The notes: generated by a model not told the origin, from the sequence alone. Positions 1 to 6,813 are shown, counted from the stretch's first letter. The stretch is 9,699 nt of DNA from Actinomycetota bacterium (GCA_016210805.1 JACQTL010000334.1:1-9699), one strand, 5' to 3'. Program-made: numbers and translations.

Positions 1-738
1 CACCAGGACGGCGATCCACCGGGCGCCCCACTCGATGCCCTCGACCCGAGGGTCCCCGATCGCCGCCACCGAGCCGATCTCCTCCAGGGAGGCGAGATCG
101 ACCAGGAGCTCGGCCGGTCCCGGTTCCCCCGTGGCGAACCGGACCACCCGGTCCCTGGATCCCTCACCCTGGCCGGCCGCGGCGACGTGCTTCCCGTCGG
201 GGGACAGGGAGGCCACGCAACCCGGCCCCAGGGGCCGCCACCCCTCGGGCCTGCCGAGGTCGAGGGCGATCACGGAGGGCGACTCCTCGTCGCACGCCGT
301 GGCGATGGCCACCCCGTCCTCGATCCCAACCAGGGACCCGACCGCGGGGAGGGGGGGGCCGATCCGCTCGACGGCTCCATCCGCCCCCAGCAGGTAGAGG
401 CGGCTCTCGAACTCCCCGCCGAAGAGGGGGTCGAACTCGCCGAGCGCGGTGTCCGCCACGACGTAGTGCCGGCCGTCCGCGTCGACGGCGACGCTGTTCA
501 CGAAGGTGCGCCCCTCGAACCCCCCACCGCCGATCGGCCTGGTCTCCCCCGTGGCCAGGTCGTGGACGACCACTCGCCCGCCGTCGGAGCCGATGCCGCT
601 CGGACCCACGACCGTGCCGGCCAGTGGCCGGTCGGGCGGCGCCGTCGTGGTGCGCGTCTCGGGCTCGACCCCCCCGGTGCAGGCCGCGCCGAGGAGCAAC
701 AGCGTCACGATGGACCCGGTGTGCCGCCTAGCCCGCAC
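1..738 (-). CDS. Putative lipoprotein with beta-propeller-like repeats, C-terminus cut by the window edge
   Basis: Read on the minus strand, the frame is open from a GTG at 738 to the window edge (246 codons). The N-terminus looks like a lipoprotein signal: Arg2, Arg4 and Arg5, a hydrophobic stretch about residues 10-19, and LLLLGAAC with the candidate lipidated Cys20 (Gly at -3 is a less usual lipobox). After a short Thr/Pro linker come repeated strand-like blocks with propeller-type turns: VVHDLATGE, VAVDADGRHYVV, RLYLLGADGA, VIALDL and SLSPDGKHVAA. These resemble WD40/TolB/SMP-30-like propellers, but I cannot name a family. The start is chosen because GGAGGT (747-752) lies 8 nt upstream; a second GTG at 708 would remove the basic n-region. 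The frame overlaps the permease stop by 11 bp, so the two are probably translationally coupled. A surface-anchored partner of the permease is an inference. Confidence 0.72.
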   Translation of the reverse strand, partial: MRARRHTGSIVTLLLLGAACTGGVEPETRTTTAPPDRPLAGTVVGPSGIGSDGGRVVVHDLATGETRPIGGGGFEGRTFVNSVAVDADGRHYVVADTALGEFDPLFGGEFESRLYLLGADGAVERIGPPLPAVGSLVGIEDGVAIATACDEESPSVIALDLGRPEGWRPLGPGCVASLSPDGKHVAAAGQGEGSRDRVVRFATGEPGPAELLVDLASLEEIGSVAAIGDPRVEGIEWGARWIAVLV

Positions 739-3481
739 CGCGCAGCACCTCCGCGGGATCGGCCCGGTCGGCCGAGCGCTGGGCCTGGGCCGCTCCGGCC
801 AGGGCGGCCAGAAGGAGGGCGCCGAGGGCCAGGGCCGCCTGGAGGAGGGGGAACCGGAGGGTCGGACCCGGAGGAAGTCCCGGCAGGAGGTCGATCTCGT
901 CCTGGACCAGCCGGGCCGCCAGGGCGGCGAGGGCGTTGCCCACGACGAAGGCCACCCCCAGCAGCCCGCCGATCTCCAGGAGCAGCGCGCCGGCGTGCGA
1001 GCGGCGGCCGAGCCCCATGCGGGAGGCCAGCGCGTAGGAGGCCTCCCTGGCCCGCTGGGCGGACTGCACGTACAGGAGGAGCCCGGCCAGGGCGATCAGC
1101 CCGGTGAGCACGCCCAGGGCCTGGAGGAGGCCGAGCGTCCAACCGAGCGCGACGAAGGGGAGCGTCCGGGCGGCGTCGCCGACCTCCTCCAGTCGCTCGA
1201 TGGCGACGCCGAGCTCGAGGAGCGCCGCCCGGACCTCGTCGCCGCCCGCCCGGGCCCACACCTCGGCCCGCCCCCGGATCCCGTCGGGATCCTCCCCCAC
1301 CGCTCGGGCCGCGGCCTCTACGGCCCGCCGGGTGGTCACCACGAGGGGCCGGTCGACGGGCATCCCCGGGAAGGCCTCGGCCCGGCCCCCCGGGGAGGCG
1401 GGCAGCCTGGCCAGGCCGAGCTGGAGGCTGGCGCCGTCCGGCACCCCGACGCCGACGGCGAGGAGCGGGAGGCGGCCTCCCGCGGCGGGCTCCGAGACCC
1501 CGGCCAGCAGTCCCTCGAGCGGTCGGTCGGCGAAGGCCGGCTCCCAGGCTGCCACCTCGGCGAAGCCGCCCGGCTCGACGACCAGGAGGTCCACGTCGCG
1601 GCCCTCCGGGAGCAGCGTGCCCCTGACCCGGTCCACGGAGGTGGCCGGGAAGGGGAGCTCGGCCGGCGGCCGGACGTTCGGAGGGAGCACCGCCCTGGTC
1701 TCCGCGCCGGTCAGGACCCGGGCGGTGGAGCGGGCCGTGGCCCCGGCCGAGGCGGAGAGGATCCCCGCGTACGCGAACACGCCGACCGCCGTGGCCGCGG
1801 CGGAGACCAGCACCAGGGAGGTGCGGCCCGTGGCGGCCAGGCGCCGGGCGGCCAGGTACGCCGCGGACGACCGGCCGGCCCCGGCCGTCCGCAGGCGGGA
1901 GAGCAGGCGCCCCAGGAGCCGGCCGGCCAGGCCGGCCAGCCCAGAGACGAACAGGAGCGGGAAGAGGAGCACCAGCCCGTCCACGCTCCCGGCCGTGGCC
2001 TCCCGGGAGAGGATCTCGTAGAGGGCCACGGCGGCGAGCAGCAGCACGGCGGCCTCCCAGGGGGCCCTGGCCAGCACCTCGCCGGCCCGGCCGCCGACGT
2101 GCTCCCGGGCCTCGGCCCTCGACGCGGCGGCGGAGACCGCCCCGGACAGGACGACGGCCACGACCCCCCCGGTCAGGGCCAGCCGGAAGGAGGCCTGGAC
2201 GGCGGAGGGGTCCCCGACCGTCCCCGGCCCCAGGGCCCCGACCAGGAAGCGGCCCAGGAGCCATCCCGCGGCCGTCCCCGCGGCCACGGGGAGGAGCGCC
2301 GCCAGGGCGGCCCGCCCGCCGAGGCCCGCCGGCCCCACGCCGTGGGCGGCCAGGGCGGAGACCTCGGCCCGGCGCCGCCGCACGGCGTAGACGCCCACCG
2401 CGCCGAGCAGGGCCAGGGCCACGAGGACCCCGGCCAGGGCCAGGGACGCCACGGACCCCTCCAGCGGATCCACCGCGTCCTCGGCTCGGGCCAGGAGGTC
2501 GGGGAGCCGGGAGCCGTGCGTCGCCCCCTGGAACAGCCGCTCCACCTCCGGGTCCGTGGTAGTGGCCAGCCGGGCCTCCACGTCGTGGATCGCACCGGCC
2601 AGCGAACGGCCCTCCGGGAGGGACAGCTCGGGCGAGGCCAGCGGGTAGCTCCAGGTGAACAGGCCCAGCTCCCCCAGCGCGCCTCCCAGCCGGGCCATGG
2701 TCCCGTCGGGGACCAGGACGAGGCTCGGGGGCTCCCGGTCGCCCCCGGTCACCTCCAGGCGCTCGAGGACGGGCGCCCACCACCCCACCTCCGAGGGGAG
2801 CTCACGCACGATGCCCGCCACCCGGGCCCGGGCCCTCGCCGAAGCCGTCTCCACCCGCACCTCGTCGCCCGGAGATACGCCCAGGAGGGCGGCCAGGCGC
2901 TCGTCCACCCAGATCCCGGCGACCCCGGCTTCGGCCACGACCTGGACGTGGTCGAGGAACCCGGTCCGGGCCACGAACCTGACCACCGCGGGGTGTCCGG
3001 TCCCGGCCACCACGGCCTCGGGGCCGAGGACCGTCTCCACCTCACCGGACAGGCCCCGGAGCCCGGCGGTGGCCTCGCGGAGCACCCGCCGCCGCCCGGC
3101 CAGGACCTCCTCGGCCGTCCCTCCGCCGCCAGGGACCTCGCCGGCGAACCGACCGTAGGCCGACACGGTGAGCCCCGCCTCCCACGGCGATGCCCTTTCG
3201 AGCTCGAACCGGAGCGCGCCCGACCCCGCCGACGCCACGTACAGGGGGCCCACCGCCGCGGCCACGCCCAGCACCGTGGCCGCGAGGACGACCGCCAGGA
3301 GCATCCCTGGGAGGCGGGAGAGGAGGAGGGGAGCTCTCAGCCAGGTGGGGTCCAGCGAGACGGCCTCGGCGGGCGACACCCGGCGCCCCCGCTCGGCTGA
3401 GGGGGCGGGATCCTCCCTGCCGGGACCCCACTCGGGCGGACGGAGGTCGCGGTCGCCATCCTCGCCCCGGTCGCCCCTCAA
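728..3481 (-). CDS. Large FtsX/MacB-type ABC transporter permease (10 predicted helices)
   Basis: With the TTG start at 3481 the protein is 917 aa. A polar, probably cytoplasmic N-terminal ~55 residues precedes helix 1 (about 57-80), then a large extracytoplasmic domain (~81-340), helices 2-4 (~344-367, 390-415, 435-453), helices 5-6 (~474-492, 501-523), helix 7 (~553-577), a second extracytoplasmic domain (~578-775) and helices 8-10 (~777-805, 830-857, 878-898). Arg-rich segments after helix 2 (RRRRAEVSALAAHGVG) and helix 8 (QRAREASYALASRMGLG) sit where the coupling segments of FtsX-like permeases touch the ATPase. The C-terminus ADPAEVLRG is the typical end of this family. The duplicated layout matches long permeases of the LolCDE/MacB superfamily, which move or extract lipids, lipoproteins or peptides rather than importing solutes; the substrate is unknown. 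TTG is chosen because of the purine-rich site 3485-3494; a GTG at 3379 would shorten the tail to about 21 residues, and an ATG at 3634 is also in frame. No ATPase gene is adjacent in the window. Confidence 0.9.
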   Translation of the reverse strand: MRGDRGEDGDRDLRPPEWGPGREDPAPSAERGRRVSPAEAVSLDPTWLRAPLLLSRLPGMLLAVVLAATVLGVAAAVGPLYVASAGSGALRFELERASPWEAGLTVSAYGRFAGEVPGGGGTAEEVLAGRRRVLREATAGLRGLSGEVETVLGPEAVVAGTGHPAVVRFVARTGFLDHVQVVAEAGVAGIWVDERLAALLGVSPGDEVRVETASARARARVAGIVRELPSEVGWWAPVLERLEVTGGDREPPSLVLVPDGTMARLGGALGELGLFTWSYPLASPELSLPEGRSLAGAIHDVEARLATTTDPEVERLFQGATHGSRLPDLLARAEDAVDPLEGSVASLALAGVLVALALLGAVGVYAVRRRRAEVSALAAHGVGPAGLGGRAALAALLPVAAGTAAGWLLGRFLVGALGPGTVGDPSAVQASFRLALTGGVVAVVLSGAVSAAASRAEAREHVGGRAGEVLARAPWEAAVLLLAAVALYEILSREATAGSVDGLVLLFPLLFVSGLAGLAGRLLGRLLSRLRTAGAGRSSAAYLAARRLAATGRTSLVLVSAAATAVGVFAYAGILSASAGATARSTARVLTGAETRAVLPPNVRPPAELPFPATSVDRVRGTLLPEGRDVDLLVVEPGGFAEVAAWEPAFADRPLEGLLAGVSEPAAGGRLPLLAVGVGVPDGASLQLGLARLPASPGGRAEAFPGMPVDRPLVVTTRRAVEAAARAVGEDPDGIRGRAEVWARAGGDEVRAALLELGVAIERLEEVGDAARTLPFVALGWTLGLLQALGVLTGLIALAGLLLYVQSAQRAREASYALASRMGLGRRSHAGALLLEIGGLLGVAFVVGNALAALAARLVQDEIDLLPGLPPGPTLRFPLLQAALALGALLLAALAGAAQAQRSADRADPAEVLRGAG
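747..752 (-). promoter_or_regulatory. Shine-Dalgarno site of the lipoprotein gene, inside the permease 3' end
   Basis: On the minus strand GGAGGT lies 8 nt before the GTG at 738 and within the last codons of the permease gene. It is among the best ribosome binding sites in the window, it decides the 738 start over the GTG at 708, and it supports translational coupling of the two genes. Confidence 0.75.
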
Positions 3482-3484
3482 GGA

Positions 3485-3494
3485 CCCCCCTTCT
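3485..3494 (-). promoter_or_regulatory. Purine-rich ribosome binding site supporting the TTG start of the permease
   Basis: The minus strand reads AGAAGGGGGG followed by TCC-type spacer bases and TTG at 3481. AGAAGG is 7 nt from the TTG. Neither the GTG at 3379 nor the ATG at 3634 has a comparable site, so TTG is the preferred start. Confidence 0.55.
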
Positions 3495-3511
3495 GGAACG
3501 TTGTACGTCCC
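3495..3511. repeat. Imperfect inverted repeat overlapping the permease -10 region
   Basis: GGAACGT (3495-3501) and ACGTCCC (3505-3511) are reverse complements except for one position, separated by TGT. The repeat covers the candidate -10 of the permease and sits in the 170-bp gap between divergent genes, a usual place for a repressor operator. No family is assigned. It stands out because the rest of the gap is almost pure G/C. Confidence 0.35.
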
Positions 3512-3530
3512 GGCGGCGCGGGCCGGTTCC
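3504..3530 (-). promoter_or_regulatory. Candidate ECF-sigma-like promoter for the permease-lipoprotein unit
   Basis: On the minus strand GGAACC (3525-3530) is followed after 17 nt by CGTA (3504-3507). GGAAC plus a CGT-type -10 at 16-17 nt is the form of many actinobacterial ECF-sigma promoters (SigE-like). The same place also offers a weak housekeeping -10, TACAAC (3500-3505), without a good -35. Either way transcription would start near 3494-3498, giving a leader of under 20 nt before the TTG. The match is by eye and short motifs recur by chance in GC-rich DNA. Confidence 0.35.
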
Positions 3531-3651
3531 GCGGGCGGCGCCGGGGGCGAGCCTAGTTCCACGGGGTCGCATCGCGCGAGCGTCCGGGGATCCATCCGGG
3601 GAGAACGGGTGACGGCCGGCCGCGTAGGCTCCACCCGGGAGGGAGCGTGAC

Positions 3652-4428
3652 ATGGCCAAGGTGGAGGTCGAGCGGGACGGCGCGGTGTGGGTCCTCACGC
3701 TGAACCGCCCGGAGGTGCACAACGCGGTGGACGGGGAGACGGCCGACCTGATCACGGGAGCCGTGGAGGGGTTCGCGGAAGACCGCGAGGCCGGGGTCAT
3801 GGTGGTCACGGGGGCCGGGGGGAACTTCTGCTCGGGGGCGGACCTCGGGGCGGCCGGCGAGCTGATCGGGCGGCCCGACGCCGCCCGGACCGGCCCGATG
3901 GGGTTCTCGAAGCTCGATCCCGGGAAGCCCACGATCGCCGCGGTCGAGGGGTCCTGCTACGCGGGAGGGCTGGAGCTGGCCGCGTGGTGCGACCTCCGGG
4001 TGGCCGGCGCCGGGGCCCGGTTCGGCTGCCTGTCCAGGCGGTGGGGGGTGCCGTACGTGGACGGAGGGAGCCAGCGGTTCCCCCGGATCGTCGGTCAGGG
4101 GAACGCCCTCTACCTCCTGATCACCGGGGTCCGGATCGACGCCGGCCGCGCGTACGACATGGGCCTCGTGCAGGAGGTCGTCCCGGCGGGAGGCGCGCTG
4201 GACCGGGCCCTGGAGCTCGCCCGCGGGATATCCGGATATCCCCAGGCCAGCCTGCGGGCCGACCGGGCCGCGGCCCTGGCCGCCCCGGGCACGCCGCTTC
4301 CCGAGGGCCTCGATCTGGAGGCGGCCACGTCGCTCCCCACGCTGGCCGACCCCGAGCTCCTGGAGGGCCTCCGGCGGTTCGCCGAGGGGGACCGGCCCGA
4401 GCCGCCCACGTCTCCGGGACGGCCGTAG
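3652..4428 (+). CDS. Crotonase (enoyl-CoA hydratase/isomerase) family protein
   Basis: The 258-aa ATG-start protein has GGGAGGGA (3637-3644) 7 nt upstream and the usual crotonase length. Two signature blocks form the oxyanion hole that stabilises thioester enolates: GNFCSGADL (57-65) and AVEGSCYAGGLELAAWCDL (97-115). Glu108 matches the first catalytic Glu of rat mitochondrial hydratase (Glu144). The position of the second (Glu164, in FGQPEI) reads FGCLSRR here, with Ser128. The following block GVPYVDGGSQRFPRIVG (132-148) is like actinobacterial EchA-type paralogues. The protein therefore probably binds an acyl-CoA, but simple hydration of trans-2-enoyl-CoA is uncertain; isomerase, hydrolase or other crotonase chemistry is possible. 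It stands alone, divergent from the permease and convergent with larC, so the context gives no pathway. The C-terminal ~12 residues are Pro-rich. Confidence 0.9.
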   Translation: MAKVEVERDGAVWVLTLNRPEVHNAVDGETADLITGAVEGFAEDREAGVMVVTGAGGNFCSGADLGAAGELIGRPDAARTGPMGFSKLDPGKPTIAAVEGSCYAGGLELAAWCDLRVAGAGARFGCLSRRWGVPYVDGGSQRFPRIVGQGNALYLLITGVRIDAGRAYDMGLVQEVVPAGGALDRALELARGISGYPQASLRADRAAALAAPGTPLPEGLDLEAATSLPTLADPELLEGLRRFAEGDRPEPPTSPGRP

Positions 4429-4430
4429 GG

Positions 4431-4447
4431 GAGGCCATCCCGGCCTC
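4431..4447. terminator. Hairpin between convergent genes, possible bidirectional terminator
   Basis: GAGGCC (4431-4436), loop ATCCC, GGCCTC (4442-4447) form a perfect 6-bp stem exactly between the crotonase stop (ends 4428) and the larC stop (4446-4448). There is no T-run on either side, so it would be a U-less terminator of the kind proposed for high-GC actinobacteria, or simply a chance stem. Confidence 0.4.
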
Positions 4448-5546
4448 ACGGCTCTGGGTCGGGCTCCGGTCGGATCAGGCGGAGGTCGGGGACGGTCCCC
4501 GGGGCCGGGGGTGGCGGGACCGGGGGTGACGGGACCGGGGGTGGCTCGGGCGGCCGGGTCCCGGTGGGATCGTCGAGGACCGCCCGGACCTCGTCCTCCC
4601 GCTCGGGCGGAACGAGGCACGAGGCCCTGACCACGGTTCCCCCGCGCCGGACCACGGAGGTGACCCAGGCGTCCTCCGCTCCCGCCCCGAACAGCCGCTC
4701 CAGGAGGCCCGTGTACGCCTCGGGCGGCACCCCCCGGACGTCGGCCTGCACCGCCACCAGGCCGGGGCCTTCGCCGGGCTCGGCCTCCCCGTCCCCGGCG
4801 GAAGGGAGCCGGGCTCCGGCCCCCGTCCTCGCCTGCTCCTCGCCGATCAGCGCCCGCAGGACGTTGGGGAAGTCGAGCCGCTGGGTCCCCGCGCCGTACC
4901 CGGCCGCGTCGAGGCGCATGAGGGGCACCTCGCCGTACCCGTGCGTCAGCGTGGCCAGGATCGCCGCCCCGGGCGGGGTGACCAGCTCGACGGGGACGCC
5001 ACGGGAGTACAGGGGGGCGCCCCGGAGGAGCTCGACCACCGACGGGCGGGGGATCGTGATGGCGCCGTGCTCGGTGCGGGCCATCCCCATGCCGGTGGGC
5101 ACCGGCGAGCAGAAGACCCGCTCCACCCCGAGCAGCGATAGGGCCAGGACCGTCCCGGTGATGGCCACGATCGCGTCGATCTCGCCGAACTCGTGGAACG
5201 TGACCAGGTCGATCTCCTTGCGGTGGACCCGGGCCTCCGCCTGGGCCAGGCGCTCGAAGATCCGCCGGGCCTGGTTGCGGACGTCGTCCGGAAGGTCCGC
5301 CCGGTCGAGGAGGGCCCGGATGCTGGCGTAGGTCCTGATCACCTCCCCGGTCGAGGGCCGCACGGTGACCAGGGTGGCGTGGACCCCCAGGGCCTCGACC
5401 GCCTCCCGGGTGAGCTCGAAGGGCTCGATGGGCAGGGCGGCCAGGCGCTCCTGGATCTCGTCGAGGTCGGCCCCGGCATCCACCAGTGCCCCGAGGGCCA
5501 TGTCGGCGGACATGCCGCCCATGCAGTCGAGGTATGCGATCCGCAC
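4446..5546 (-). CDS. larC: LarC-type nickel-pincer cofactor biosynthesis protein with reduced C-terminal domain
   Basis: LarC inserts nickel in a CTP-dependent step to complete the pincer cofactor of lactate racemase and relatives. Family landmarks, numbered from the GTG at 5546 (366 aa): YLDCMGGMSADM (5-16), HEFGEIDAIVAITG (118-131), the SPVPTGMG and EHG segments (~147-161), ELVTPPGAA (187-195) and YGAGTQRLDFPNVLRALIGE (217-236). Together these cover the LarC1 part. The LarC2 part begins at about 264 (VAVQADVRGVPPEAYTGLLE) but departs from the family after about 320: the usual KKGRPG and TTTxGVR blocks are not visible, and a Pro-rich tail (331-366) coded by 15-bp repeats follows. The family is normally about 400-420 aa. 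The GTG start fits family N-termini and has a weak TGAGG upstream; an ATG at 5615 would add 23 atypical residues. No larB, larE or racemase gene is in the window. Confidence 0.85.
   Translation of the reverse strand: MRIAYLDCMGGMSADMALGALVDAGADLDEIQERLAALPIEPFELTREAVEALGVHATLVTVRPSTGEVIRTYASIRALLDRADLPDDVRNQARRIFERLAQAEARVHRKEIDLVTFHEFGEIDAIVAITGTVLALSLLGVERVFCSPVPTGMGMARTEHGAITIPRPSVVELLRGAPLYSRGVPVELVTPPGAAILATLTHGYGEVPLMRLDAAGYGAGTQRLDFPNVLRALIGEEQARTGAGARLPSAGDGEAEPGEGPGLVAVQADVRGVPPEAYTGLLERLFGAGAEDAWVTSVVRRGGTVVRASCLVPPEREDEVRAVLDDPTGTRPPEPPPVPSPPVPPPPAPGTVPDLRLIRPEPDPEP
4507..4551. repeat. Tandem 15-bp repeat, about three copies, coding the LarC Pro-rich tail
   Basis: Units start at 4507, 4522 and 4537 with consensus GGGGGTGGCGGGACC on the plus strand. 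The second differs at one or two positions and the third decays after about 9 bases. The unit length is a multiple of three, so copy changes keep the larC frame (PPVPS/PPVPP/PPAP on the minus strand). It is probably a replication-slippage product. Confidence 0.75.
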
Positions 5547-5614
5547 CGCGGCCTCAGCGAGCGCTTCCGGGCCCGGAGACCGAGCCGGCCACAGCGAGCG
5601 GCGCGATCCGGGCA

Positions 5615-5630
5615 TCCCGGAGTCCCGGGA
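5615..5630. repeat. Small perfect hairpin in the larC upstream region
   Basis: TCCCGG (5615-5620), loop AGTC, CCGGGA (5625-5630) form a 6-bp stem. If larC starts at 5546 it lies in the 5' untranslated leader; if at 5615 it occupies the ribosome binding region. A regulatory role is only a possibility. Confidence 0.3.
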
Positions 5631-5668
5631 ACATCTCTCGGCCGCCTCGCTCGTCCACGGGAACGGTC

Positions 5669-5678
5669 ATTGTATACT
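5669..5678. promoter_or_regulatory. Overlapping divergent -10 elements for the DUF4446 cluster and larC
   Basis: The rare AT-rich patch ATTGTATACT sits in the 184-bp gap between the divergent genes. Plus strand: TATACT (5673-5678), 5 of 6 to the sigma-70 -10, about 45 nt before the expected distance to the ATG at 5731. Minus strand: TACAAT (5669-5674), also 5 of 6. No convincing -35 is seen at 16-18 nt on either strand; TTGACC on the minus strand (5700-5705) is too far away at 25 nt. Overlapping -10 elements would make transcription in the two directions mutually exclusive. Confidence 0.45.
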
Positions 5679-5730
5679 TCGCGTGCCTGAGAAACGGCAG
5701 GTCAATGCCCCTTTCCCGTATCGGGGAACG

Positions 5731-6228
5731 ATGGAACTCTCCATCAAGACGCTCTCCATCCTGGTGCTCGTGAGCCTCGGGCTCAACGTGGTGCTGTTCG
5801 CGCTCCTGGCCGTGTCGGGAGGGCGGGGCCGGCAGGCCCCCGAGCGCAAGGCCACGGACCTGGACGAGACGATCCGGGGTGCCCTGGAGGGCCAGGGCCG
5901 GGCCATCAAGCGCCTGGACCAGGCCATCCGCCGGCTGGCCGGGCACGACCTGGCCCTCGGCCAACGGATCGAGGGCGCCGTCCAGCGGGTGGGCCTGATC
6001 CGCTACGACGCGTTCGCCGAGATGGGGGGCCGCCTGTCGTTCTCCTGCGCGCTCCTGTCGGACCTCGGCGACGGGGTGGTCATCACGTCGATCAACGGGC
6101 GGCAGGACACGCGGGTGTACGCGAAGCCGGTCCGGGAGGGCCGGAGCACGCACAACCTCTCCGACGAGGAGGAGCAGGCCATCCAGCAGGCGTTGGCAGG
6201 GCCCCGGGAGGCGGTGACGGCGCGATGA
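5731..6228 (+). CDS. DUF4446 family membrane-anchored protein
   Basis: The 165-aa protein has one N-terminal helix (about 8-28, LSILVLVSLGLNVVLFALLAV), a charged, probably coiled helix (about 40-85, ATDLDETIRGALEGQGRAIK and following) and a compact C-terminal domain. The block YDAFAEMGGRLSFSCALL (92-109), then GDGVVITSINGRQDTRVYAKPV (split by a short loop, 114-134) and LSDEEEQAI (143-151), is the DUF4446 signature as I know it. The function of the family is unknown. GGGGA lies just before the ATG at 5731; the frame is open far upstream but only this start places the helix at the N-terminus. Its stop overlaps the bactofilin start as ATGA. In many Firmicutes DUF4446 genes lie near parAB and serS; here serS is close but parAB is not in view. 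A scaffold or partner role with the bactofilin is an inference. Confidence 0.88.
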   Translation: MELSIKTLSILVLVSLGLNVVLFALLAVSGGRGRQAPERKATDLDETIRGALEGQGRAIKRLDQAIRRLAGHDLALGQRIEGAVQRVGLIRYDAFAEMGGRLSFSCALLSDLGDGVVITSINGRQDTRVYAKPVREGRSTHNLSDEEEQAIQQALAGPREAVTAR

Positions 6229-6782
6229 TCTGGAAGCGTGATGAGGCTCTCGACCGGCCCGAGTCACACGACGGGCACCGGCTCGAGGGGAGCGACGGCA
6301 TGAGGGGGGTCGCGATGGGAGAGCAGGGAACCGAGGTGACGGTCGTCGGGCAGGGCGCCCGGCTGGAGGGCACCATCGTCTCCGCCGGCTCGCTCCGCGT
6401 GGACGGGCAGGTGAAGGGCAAGATCAACGCCGACGGCGACGTATTGCTCTCGCCGCAGAGCGTGGTGGACGCCGACATCAGCGCCCAGAACGTGACCGTG
6501 GCCGGGCGGTTCAAGGGGAACATCGTCGTCAAGGGCACGGCGGAGCTCGCCCGGGGAGGGCGGGTCGAGGGGAACATCACGTCGAAGACCCTCGTGGTCC
6601 AGGAGGGCGGGGTGTTCTCGGGCCAGAGCATCATGGGCGAGCAGGCCCAGGCCGCGCCGGCCCAGCCCCCGGCCAAGGGGGCCACCGTGACCGTCCCGCC
6701 GGCCGAGAAGGGCGGCCCCGAGAAGGCCGGGCCCGGGCCCGGGGCCAGGGCCGGGGAGCCGGAGAGGGCCGCCATCCCGTAG
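6225..6782 (+). CDS. Bactofilin (polymerising cytoskeletal protein)
   Basis: The 185-aa protein has a bactofilin core at about 38-137: TVVGQGARLEGTIVSAG, LRVDGQVKGKINADGDVLL and FKGNIVVKGTAEL, with spaced Gly and Val as in the right-handed beta-helix that polymerises without nucleotide. The N-terminus MIWKRDE is short, hydrophobic and basic, like the membrane-binding tails reported for bacterial bactofilins. The C-terminal ~45 residues are Ala/Pro/Gly/Lys-rich and likely disordered. The ATG at 6225 overlaps the DUF4446 stop by 4 bp (ATGA). A rival start is the ATG at 6300, which has GAGGGGAG 7 nt upstream and would remove the membrane tail; ATG 6315 is a third option. Bactofilins organise cell-wall enzymes, polar structures or chromosome-segregation proteins in other phyla. 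Which of these applies here is unknown. Confidence 0.88.
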   Translation: MIWKRDEALDRPESHDGHRLEGSDGMRGVAMGEQGTEVTVVGQGARLEGTIVSAGSLRVDGQVKGKINADGDVLLSPQSVVDADISAQNVTVAGRFKGNIVVKGTAELARGGRVEGNITSKTLVVQEGGVFSGQSIMGEQAQAAPAQPPAKGATVTVPPAEKGGPEKAGPGPGARAGEPERAAIP

Positions 6783-6813
6783 GCTGGCCACCGCCCGGTC
6801 CTCGCCGACCCGG

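Noticed and set aside
705..2783. A 692-codon minus-strand frame inside the permease
   Set aside because: It is a frame-shifted reading of the permease with Gly/Arg/Pro-rich product and no family features.
506..3400. A 964-codon plus-strand open frame antisense to the permease
   Set aside because: Its product is Gly/Pro/Arg/Gln/Glu-rich low-complexity sequence without domains, while the minus strand gives clear membrane helices and the ADPAEVLRG ending. Long antisense frames are expected at this GC content.
4200..4260. ATATCCGGATAT palindrome inside the crotonase gene as a regulatory site
   Set aside because: It lies in well-conserved coding sequence (GISGY) and needs no further explanation.
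4446..4620. A frameshift that might restore the rest of LarC2
   Set aside because: The crotonase stop lies 17 bp beyond the larC stop, and the alternative minus frames there read Pro/Gly/Arg-rich sequence without the missing LarC2 blocks.
5554..6267. A minus-strand frame that could have been a gene upstream of larC (for example larB)
   Set aside because: Its product has no LarB features and it is antisense to the DUF4446 gene, which matches its family well.
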